A stretch of DNA of 11,573 bases from CAZYPH01 sp964649095 (GTDB taxonomy: Bacteria > Bdellovibrionota > UBA1018 > UBA923): the NCBI GenBank assembly GCA_964649095.1, contig CAZYPH010000070.1, forward strand, positions 1-11,573. Reading direction: 5' to 3'. A program made the translations under genes and the position numbers. The notes under the pieces are model-generated. The model worked only from the letters and a program-made list of their open reading frames with translations. It was not told the origin of the DNA and searched no databases. Positions 6,379 through 11,573 of this stretch are shown here, piece after piece (the stretch's first letter is position 1; every line of letters starts with the position of its first letter).

Positions 6379-8277
6379 TTAACCACAAGCCGCCATGGCC
6401 TGCAAAGCCCGATCAATAATCCGCCTACTATTTTTGCATCGCATTCGCGCCGCTTCAATAATTTCATGCAAGAGGTCCGCACACGCTTGAGGGGGCGACA
6501 GCTCTAAAATCTGTAACGCCAACAACCATTCATCGGGGTATTTTTTATATATATTTTTTACTATATTAAAAACATCTCCACTCGATGGCTTCTGAAGACT
6601 TTCACGCCAGAGCCGGACCTGTTTATAAAACTCATCCAACTCAATTTTATCTGTCGTTAAATTAGTTTTTTGAACGTCCGGTAGCTGCATCATCTGTTTC
6701 GTATCACGATAATAGACATCACGTTCGATCGGGCCGCCAAAGACTGAGACAATTGTTTCACCAGTAATCAAATCGTACACACCCCACTCAGGGCGAAATA
6801 AAACCTCGTCTCCACTGGCCTTTCGCCAGGTAACCGTGCAGTTAGAGAAACTCAAGATCAACAAACGCCCATCACGTTCTACGACGCTATCTAACTGGCC
6901 TCGCACCTCAATGCCCGACTCAAATAACAAACCACCGTGTTGTACGAGATAGTCTTGTACCTGATTGTAGGTCATCGCACTAAGGCGCAGCGCCCTGTCG
7001 ACAGAGTCCGATTTACTAGGTTTTGACTGCAAGCTCCCTAGGGCTGTACTAAAGCCATGGTGGTGCCACGCGACGCCGTGGCCATCGAGTTGTTTACCCT
7101 GAAACCCTAACTGACATGGACCGGCGTATTTTACAAAAACTACACTTTCCGAGTTCGGCGGATAACACTCAAAACGCTCTAAAACTCCGCAGACCTCGAT
7201 CCCAGAATCCGTTACAAGCCCTGTTACGACACGCGACTCGTGAGCTTTTTTTAGCCCCTCCACCCCACCGGTCTGGAACGCTAATGTTTGTGAAAAGGCC
7301 TCCAGCGTATCGACAAGCGACTGAAACCCACGGCCACCATCAGCAACAAACAATTGGGGCTGCGGCTTCGTAATGTCGTACCCAACCCGAACGCAATCGA
7401 TGGTTAACTTACGTTTTTCGACGGCTTCGCCAAGACAATCGGCCCCCTCGGATAACGATGAAATTAAGCCCGCCCCGTAAATTCTCTTGGCCTCTGATGC
7501 GGGATCTGTAATCAACCCGTACTCAAATGTCCACCAGGCCATGCGGCTTAGAGCCCCCATTTCACTAGCGGCCACATGAGACTGCGACAGCGACTTTAAG
7601 GCCTCTTCCGTGCGCTGCACATCGACGGCATTCGCCTCGGGGTCTTGTTTTAGAATCGAAAGTTTGCGTACTAAAGCATAAGCCGTTTGATCGTATTCGT
7701 TAGAGATCGCCTTGAGCGCTAGCCTGCCATACTGTTTTAAGTAGTTTCCATACTCCCTATTAATTAATAGGGGCGCGTGTCCTGCAGCCTCGTGTACTAG
7801 GTCTGGCGCAGGAGTATACCCAATCTGCTCCACCGAACGCATGTCACACGCAATGGGTAGAATGCCGTAACTCAAAAAACTGCAAAACACGTCACCCGGA
7901 ATATAACCCGATATCGCCACCGCACGCCAACCATAGGCCTTTAAGTTACGATCGATCTCCGTAATTTTTGGAATTTTATCGGCATACAGCCCAAGCTCAA
8001 TGAGCCCTTTCGCCACGTCCGGGTGCGCATATTTTTTAGCAAATGGCAGCACTAGTTGCAGAATAAACCGCCACGCCGCATGGTCGCGCTCGCAATACAA
8101 AGCATAGTCGGGTTCGACAATATAACCGTGCAAATACTGTGGTGTTAGGGCTCGAATACTCGCAGCGTGTTGAGCCACGTCGGTCGTCCCCGTGCCAATT
8201 TCGACTAAACGCACTGCCGGCCTCGATTGGTGCCGCTTCTGAGGTGGATTTTTGACTTTTTTTCGGACCCCTGCCAT
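6379..8277 (-). CDS. Long-form aromatic amino acid hydroxylase (phenylalanine 4-monooxygenase-like)
   Basis: 632 aa. Family reaction: pterin- and Fe(II)-dependent ring hydroxylation, typically Phe to Tyr. Catalytic region about residues 45-345: IPGDVFCSFLSYGILPIAC (126-144), YTPAPDLVHEAAGH (154-167) with iron ligands His162 and His167, WWTFEYGL (248-255) with iron ligand Glu252, IYGAGLISS (266-274) and QPQLFVA (306-312). No N-terminal ACT regulatory domain is apparent. A second region of about 200 residues follows (about 346-545), containing SGIEVCGVL (358-366), SGIEVRGQL (454-462) and SFSNCTVTW / FRPEWGVYD; as I recall it, this two-part layout is that of the roughly 580-aa hydroxylases of Bacteroidota and Bdellovibrionota. 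A charged helical tail (about 545-632) extends it further. The ATG at 8277 has AAGGGG (8285-8290) at 7-nt spacing. Substrate (Phe, Tyr or Trp) cannot be fixed from sequence alone. Confidence 0.9.
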   Translation of the reverse strand: MAGVRKKVKNPPQKRHQSRPAVRLVEIGTGTTDVAQHAASIRALTPQYLHGYIVEPDYALYCERDHAAWRFILQLVLPFAKKYAHPDVAKGLIELGLYADKIPKITEIDRNLKAYGWRAVAISGYIPGDVFCSFLSYGILPIACDMRSVEQIGYTPAPDLVHEAAGHAPLLINREYGNYLKQYGRLALKAISNEYDQTAYALVRKLSILKQDPEANAVDVQRTEEALKSLSQSHVAASEMGALSRMAWWTFEYGLITDPASEAKRIYGAGLISSLSEGADCLGEAVEKRKLTIDCVRVGYDITKPQPQLFVADGGRGFQSLVDTLEAFSQTLAFQTGGVEGLKKAHESRVVTGLVTDSGIEVCGVLERFECYPPNSESVVFVKYAGPCQLGFQGKQLDGHGVAWHHHGFSTALGSLQSKPSKSDSVDRALRLSAMTYNQVQDYLVQHGGLLFESGIEVRGQLDSVVERDGRLLILSFSNCTVTWRKASGDEVLFRPEWGVYDLITGETIVSVFGGPIERDVYYRDTKQMMQLPDVQKTNLTTDKIELDEFYKQVRLWRESLQKPSSGDVFNIVKNIYKKYPDEWLLALQILELSPPQACADLLHEIIEAARMRCKNSRRIIDRALQAMAACG

Positions 8278-8360
8278 ACACTTTCCCCTTGGTAATTAAA
8301 ATACCTGACAATCTAACTGATTGCCTAGTAAGGCCCTGTTGAACTACTAAATAAAGTCCT
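8278..8360. promoter_or_regulatory. Divergent promoter region between the hydroxylase and panD operons
   Basis: This 83-bp interval separates two divergent start codons, so it must serve both operons. Plus-strand candidate: TTGGTA (8290-8295), 16-bp spacer, TCTAAC (8312-8317), four of six matches in each hexamer. A small dyad, CAATC-TAACT-GATTG (8309-8323), overlaps that -10 and lies near the middle of the region; GGTA...TACC (8291-8305) and GCCT-AGTA-AGGC (8324-8335) are further short inverted repeats. No strong minus-strand promoter is visible. panD has no clear Shine-Dalgarno in this region, while the hydroxylase has AAGGGG. Promoter positions are tentative. Confidence 0.4.
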
Positions 8361-8726
8361 ATGCAGTTTGAAATTAGCCGTACTTTTTTAAAATCCAAAC
8401 TCCACCGCGCGACGGTCACCGATGCTAACTTAGAATACGAGGGGTCGATCACGATAGACCCCTATTTGCTGGAAATCAGCGATATCTGGCTTAATGAACG
8501 CGTTGAGGTTTATAATATCGATAACGGCGCGCGTTTTGCGACCTACGCTATTTTAGGGGAGCCCGGCAGTGGTACCATTTGCATTAATGGTGCTGCAGCG
8601 CACCTTGTTAAGCCAGGGCATAAAGTGATCATTTGTTCGTACGTCACACTACCCGAATCCGTTGGCCGCACCCATAAACCCCGAGTCATTTTATTAGACA
8701 ACCACAACCGCCCGAAACATTCGTGA
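8361..8726 (+). CDS. panD: Aspartate 1-decarboxylase (pyruvoyl-dependent proenzyme)
   Basis: 121 aa, family-typical length. Makes beta-alanine from L-aspartate for pantothenate synthesis; cytoplasmic tetramer. The proenzyme cleaves itself between Gly28 and Ser29 in YEGS (26-29), Ser29 becoming the pyruvoyl cofactor. Other active-site residues appear conserved: Lys13 in KLHR, Arg58 and Tyr62 in NGARFATY (55-62), and Asn76 in NGAAAH (76-81). The N-terminus has about four extra residues (MQFE) compared with E. coli PanD, whose sequence begins at the equivalent of ISRT. The ATG is the only reasonable start although no clear Shine-Dalgarno precedes it. First gene of the pantothenate/CoA operon; its TGA overlaps the next gene's GTG by 4 bp. 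Confidence 0.95.
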   Translation: MQFEISRTFLKSKLHRATVTDANLEYEGSITIDPYLLEISDIWLNERVEVYNIDNGARFATYAILGEPGSGTICINGAAAHLVKPGHKVIICSYVTLPESVGRTHKPRVILLDNHNRPKHS

Positions 8727-9613
8727 AAGTATCGGAAACTGCAGAAGGCTCCAAAAAGCCCACCCTGTTTTTTATGGGCTACGGCAGCCAGGCCCAGGCC
8801 TGGACAGCCAATGCGGTAGATCAAGGTTTTGAGGTCGTTGTTTGGGTGCGTAATCTGGCAAAAATTAATCTGCCGCCCGATAACCCCATACTCCTCGTAG
8901 ACGACAAACGTTTTTGCGAAGCCTTAAATACCCATACAACCACTACGGGCCAAATCCCAACGGTGTGCATTCTGATTCCCGACGTCCACATCGCAACGGC
9001 TTACGAGACGGTTTTAGGTCACTACCCGACCCCCTTAAATATTGTTTTGGGGCACGGTTTTGCGATTGATGCTGGTCTTTTGAAACCCAGTCCACTGCAC
9101 ACGCCGTACTTGTTTGCCGTAAAATCGATTGGGCCTGAAATTCGTAAGCAGTATGTGAATAAAAACATGGCGTTGATCAAAGCGGCGATTTTAGTGGGCA
9201 CCCAAGATGCTTCGCCCGTAAACGAGTGCTGTCGCGCACTCGGTATACCTTCTCAAAATCTTATCGAATGCACGTTTGAGCAAGAGACGAAGGGTGATCT
9301 GTTCAGCGAACAACTTTTATTGTGTGGTGGATTATTTAAATTAATTCAACACACGCTGCACGGCATGCGGCAATTGGGCGTGCCTGAGGCTCTTATTCAA
9401 CAAGAGGTTTTTAGCGAACTGCTTTTACTCGCCCAGATTCTCAACGAACGCGGCCTCGAGAAGACTTTTGACGTCATTAGTGAAAACGCCAAAATTGGTG
9501 CTATAAAAGCCATGGAACTACTAGAACAACACAACGTACCCACTACGGCTGCGATTTTAGCCCGAGAGATTAACGACGGTACCTTTTACAAACAAATTCG
9601 AAAGACTTTATGA
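8723..9613 (+). CDS. Short divergent ketol-acid reductoisomerase (IlvC)-like protein; putative ketopantoate reductase
   Basis: 296 aa, shorter than the roughly 330 aa or more of class I KARI. KARI features in order: dinucleotide motif GYGSQAQAW (19-27), HGF with His111 (111-113), FAVKSIGPEIR (131-141) with Lys134 at the position of the KARI catalytic lysine, CTFEQETKGDLFSEQLLLCGG (183-203) with metal ligands Asp192 and Glu196, Glu228 and Glu232 in QEVFSEL, and Ser253 in ISENAKIG. The usual N-terminal YYD-type segment before the Rossmann fold and roughly the last 30 residues of KARI are missing. The gene lies between panD and panB with 4-bp overlaps on both sides (GTGA and ATGA), where a 2-dehydropantoate reductase would complete the pathway. 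IlvC of Salmonella and Corynebacterium is known to reduce ketopantoate. Ketopantoate reductase function here is therefore inferred from context; an ordinary branched-chain KARI role is the alternative. The start is GTG with a weak ribosome site. Confidence 0.85.
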   Translation: MKVSETAEGSKKPTLFFMGYGSQAQAWTANAVDQGFEVVVWVRNLAKINLPPDNPILLVDDKRFCEALNTHTTTTGQIPTVCILIPDVHIATAYETVLGHYPTPLNIVLGHGFAIDAGLLKPSPLHTPYLFAVKSIGPEIRKQYVNKNMALIKAAILVGTQDASPVNECCRALGIPSQNLIECTFEQETKGDLFSEQLLLCGGLFKLIQHTLHGMRQLGVPEALIQQEVFSELLLLAQILNERGLEKTFDVISENAKIGAIKAMELLEQHNVPTTAAILAREINDGTFYKQIRKTL

Positions 9614-10407
9614 AAACCGATACCCAAAAGACCTCTCCGGTAACGGCCCCCGCCATCCGCAGCCATAAACGCGCCGAGGCCAAAACGACCCTGTCGATGT
9701 TGACGGCCTACGACTTCGCGACGGCTCGCCTTTTTGACGAAGCCGGTATTGAGATGCTGTTGGTGGGCGATAGCGTAGGTATGGTAGTTTACGGCGAACC
9801 CAACACGTTGTCCGTTACTCTCGAGCAAATTATCATGCACTCAAAAGCCGTGGCCCGAGGCGCCAAACGAAGCCTAGTCGTCGCCGATCTACCGTTCATG
9901 ACTTATCAAGTGTCGCCACAACAAGCGCTTGAAAATGCGGGACGCCTAATTAAAGAAGGCCAAGCCCATGCGGTAAAATTAGAAGGTGGCGTCGAGATGG
10001 CCGAAACAGTCGAGCACATCGTGCGCGCCGGTATTCCCGTCTGTGGCCACATTGGGCTGACTCCGCAAAGTATTCATCAGATTGGCAAATACCGCATCCA
10101 TGGTCGCAATATCGATGAAAGAGAATATTTAATAGAATCCGCCAACGCACTCGCAAAAGCCGGCGCTTTTGCTGTGGTTTTAGAATGCATAGAAGAATCA
10201 CTATCTACTGAAATCACACAATCATGCCCCATCCCAACCATCGGGATCGGCTCCGGTGAAGGGTGCGACGGGCAAGTACTGGTATGGCAAGATTTATTAG
10301 GCCTAACACTGGGCAAAGTGCCTAGCTTTGTAAAACCAGAGGCTAATCTTAAAGAGGTTGTGCTCGAAGCCGCACGCCGCTTTAAACGCCGTCACCAACT
10401 GGAGTAA
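9610..10407 (+). CDS. panB: 3-methyl-2-oxobutanoate hydroxymethyltransferase
   Basis: 265 aa, normal for PanB. Transfers a one-carbon unit from 5,10-methylene-tetrahydrofolate to 2-oxoisovalerate, giving 2-dehydropantoate; cytoplasmic, Mg-dependent. Visible: LTAYDFATA (31-39), VGDSVGMVVYG (52-62) with metal ligand Asp54, VADLPFMTY (91-99) with Asp93, AVKLEGG (121-127) with Lys123 and Glu125, GHIGLTPQS (146-154), catalytic-region glutamate in LECI (Glu192), and IGIGSGEGCDGQVLVWQDLLG (211-231). An N-terminal tail of about 25 residues precedes the core. The ATG overlaps the IlvC-like stop as ATGA, so translation is probably coupled. Its product is the substrate of ketopantoate reductase, the step for which the adjacent IlvC-like protein is proposed. 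Confidence 0.97.
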   Translation: MKTDTQKTSPVTAPAIRSHKRAEAKTTLSMLTAYDFATARLFDEAGIEMLLVGDSVGMVVYGEPNTLSVTLEQIIMHSKAVARGAKRSLVVADLPFMTYQVSPQQALENAGRLIKEGQAHAVKLEGGVEMAETVEHIVRAGIPVCGHIGLTPQSIHQIGKYRIHGRNIDEREYLIESANALAKAGAFAVVLECIEESLSTEITQSCPIPTIGIGSGEGCDGQVLVWQDLLGLTLGKVPSFVKPEANLKEVVLEAARRFKRRHQLE

Positions 10408-10410
10408 CAC

Positions 10411-11190
10411 ATGTTTTTGGCACTAGATGTCGGCAACACCAACGCCGTTGTAGGATTGTTTCAACAAGAGCACTTGTTAGCGACGTGGCGTTTGTCGACA
10501 CACCCACTTGTTACAGCTGATGAGCTGCGATTGAAACTCCACCATCTACTTACGATGGAAGGTTATAGCCTCGAAGACATTCAGACCGTCTCGGTCAGTA
10601 GCGTCGTTCCGCAACTGAATTCGGCGATCGAACAGGCGTTTAAAAAAATCAAACCGCAATTTATCGACCACAATAGCCCGCTGTCGTTTGAGATTTTAGC
10701 GGATCCAAAATCTCAAGTGGGCGCCGATCGGTTGGTTAATGCTGAGGCCGCTATTCAGTACTATGGCGCGCCGTGCATCGTTTTAGATTCTGGCACGGCC
10801 ACTACTATTTGCGCCATCAACGAACGCAAACAATATTTAGGCGGTGCTATTATGCCAGGGCTAGAACTATCCATGCGTGCGCTAGCCCAAAATACCGCAA
10901 AACTTTTTAACGTCACACTCACAGCCCCAACACATGCCATTGGCAGCAATACCCAAGATGCGATTCGTTCAGGCATTGTGCTGGGTTATGCCTGTATGAT
11001 TGAGGGTTTGGTGAATCGTTTTATTAAAGAAATGGCGCCTTCCAATAAAGTAACTGTCATCGCTACTGGCGGCGTGAGTTACGTATTGAAAGACCTGATT
11101 CCAGGCATCGATATTGTCGATACGAACCTGACACTGAAAGGCATCGAATACATCAACCGCTCATCAAGTTATGCCACTACTAGATACTGA
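10411..11190 (+). CDS. coaX: Type III pantothenate kinase
   Basis: 259 aa, family-typical. Phosphorylates pantothenate to 4'-phosphopantothenate, the first committed step of CoA synthesis; type III enzymes belong to the ASKHA fold, are not feedback-inhibited by CoA and need a monovalent cation. Visible: phosphate-binding DVGNTN (6-11) with Asp6, GADRLVNA (104-111) with catalytic Asp106, DSGTATT (126-132), GGAIMPGLELSMRAL (144-158) and IATGG (217-221). The ATG follows panB by 3 bp and has GGAG (10401-10404) 6 nt upstream, overlapping the end of panB. Its last 20 bp overlap the start of coaBC in another frame. Confidence 0.97.
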   Translation: MFLALDVGNTNAVVGLFQQEHLLATWRLSTHPLVTADELRLKLHHLLTMEGYSLEDIQTVSVSSVVPQLNSAIEQAFKKIKPQFIDHNSPLSFEILADPKSQVGADRLVNAEAAIQYYGAPCIVLDSGTATTICAINERKQYLGGAIMPGLELSMRALAQNTAKLFNVTLTAPTHAIGSNTQDAIRSGIVLGYACMIEGLVNRFIKEMAPSNKVTVIATGGVSYVLKDLIPGIDIVDTNLTLKGIEYINRSSSYATTRY

Positions 11191-11573
11191 TTTAGTAAAA
11201 CAATTAACCGCTAGTCTGCCGTTTTATTTCTGTGCGAAGGCTCTGCACGGAAAAAAAATTCTAATTGGCGTTACGTCGAGTATCAGTGCGTTCAAAGTGT
11301 ATGAATTGATTCGTTTGCTCAAAGCTTGCGGTGCCGCGGTACGCGTGGTCGCTACTAAGAATGCGACACACTTTATCTCAGTGACAACCATCGAAACCCT
11401 CACCGAACACGCCGTGTTAACCAACTTTTATTCGACTGCGCAACCAGCCAGCACCCACCATATTGAAACCGCACGATGGGCGGATTTCTTTTTTGTGTAC
11501 CCGTGCTCGGCTAATACATTGGCCAAACTGGCTAACGGTATTTGTGACGATTTGCTGACTACAGAATTTCTGG
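11171..11573 (+). CDS. coaBC: CoaBC: phosphopantothenoylcysteine decarboxylase / phosphopantothenate-cysteine ligase (3' end missing)
   Basis: Open to the right edge; 134 codons visible, covering most of the N-terminal CoaC flavoprotein domain. CoaC decarboxylates 4'-phosphopantothenoylcysteine with FMN; the C-terminal CoaB ligase half, if fused, is outside the window. Visible: GKKILIGVTSSISAFKVYEL (27-46), the FMN-binding strand-loop-helix; RVVATKNATHFIS (58-70); the active-site histidine in HHIETARWAD (His97 in 96-105), then PCSANTLAKLANGICDDLLTT (111-131). A 26-residue segment precedes the flavin fold. The ATG at 11171 is in frame and gives a 20-nt overlap with coaX but lacks a clear Shine-Dalgarno, so the start is likely but not certain. 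A standalone CoaC is possible because the ligase part is unseen. Confidence 0.92.
   Translation, partial: MPLLDTDLVKQLTASLPFYFCAKALHGKKILIGVTSSISAFKVYELIRLLKACGAAVRVVATKNATHFISVTTIETLTEHAVLTNFYSTAQPASTHHIETARWADFFFVYPCSANTLAKLANGICDDLLTTEFL

Noticed and set aside
6379..8277. Possibility that the long hydroxylase is a fusion or read-through of two genes
   Set aside because: A single continuous frame with no internal ribosome site that I could see, and the same catalytic plus C-terminal layout is known in long bacterial hydroxylases.
8036..8452. 138-codon minus-strand open frame spanning the divergent promoter region
   Set aside because: It overlaps the well-supported hydroxylase and panD in other frames and shows no recognisable motif.
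8543..8824. 93-codon minus-strand open frame antisense to panD and the IlvC-like gene
   Set aside because: A shadow frame with no family resemblance, lying opposite two clearly conserved coding sequences.
9586..9840. 84-codon minus-strand open frame opposite the start of panB
   Set aside because: Antisense to conserved PanB motifs and low-complexity Gly/Arg-rich; no independent support.
1..11573. tRNA or rRNA genes, insertion sequences, CRISPR arrays, riboswitches, attachment sites
   Set aside because: Almost all of the window is coding; the two non-coding gaps (100 and 83 bp) are too short or lack the expected structures, and no transposase-like or repeat-spacer pattern was seen.

Overview
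The window holds two divergently transcribed, tightly packed operons of a free-living-type bacterium, with almost no non-coding DNA and no mobile elements, RNA genes or CRISPR arrays that I can recognise. Mid-range base composition, proteobacterial-style OGDH subunits (SucA/SucB/Lpd), a type III pantothenate kinase and a long two-domain aromatic amino acid hydroxylase of the kind found in Bacteroidota and some Bdellovibrionota make a Bdellovibrionota/deltaproteobacterial-like source my best guess. This is an inference from protein style, not a proof.

Minus-strand block (8277 down to 1): an aromatic amino acid hydroxylase, a DUF423 small membrane protein, then the complete 2-oxoglutarate dehydrogenase set sucA (E1o), sucB (E2o) and lpd (E3), followed by slyD, an FKBP-type peptidyl-prolyl isomerase/chaperone that runs off the left edge. 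sucA and sucB overlap by 4 bp, sucB and lpd are 2 bp apart, and lpd and slyD are 20 bp apart, so they read as one operon. A 100-bp gap with a dyad just upstream of the sucA ribosome binding site separates them from the hydroxylase/DUF423 pair.

Plus-strand block (8361 to the right edge): panD, a ketol-acid reductoisomerase (IlvC)-like gene, panB, coaX and the start of coaBC. All junctions overlap or are within 3 bp. This is a pantothenate-to-coenzyme A operon: PanD makes beta-alanine, PanB makes 2-dehydropantoate, CoaX phosphorylates pantothenate, and CoaBC makes 4'-phosphopantetheine. The slot where a ketopantoate reductase (PanE) would be expected is filled by a short, divergent IlvC-family protein. 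It keeps the KARI metal-binding and catalytic residues but is trimmed at both ends. The most interesting hypothesis in the window is that this protein is a dedicated IlvC-derived ketopantoate reductase. panC is not in the window.

The 83-bp region 8278-8360 between the two blocks must hold the divergent promoters; it contains small dyads but no strong consensus promoter. The two blocks meet metabolically at coenzyme A, since OGDH consumes CoA to make succinyl-CoA.
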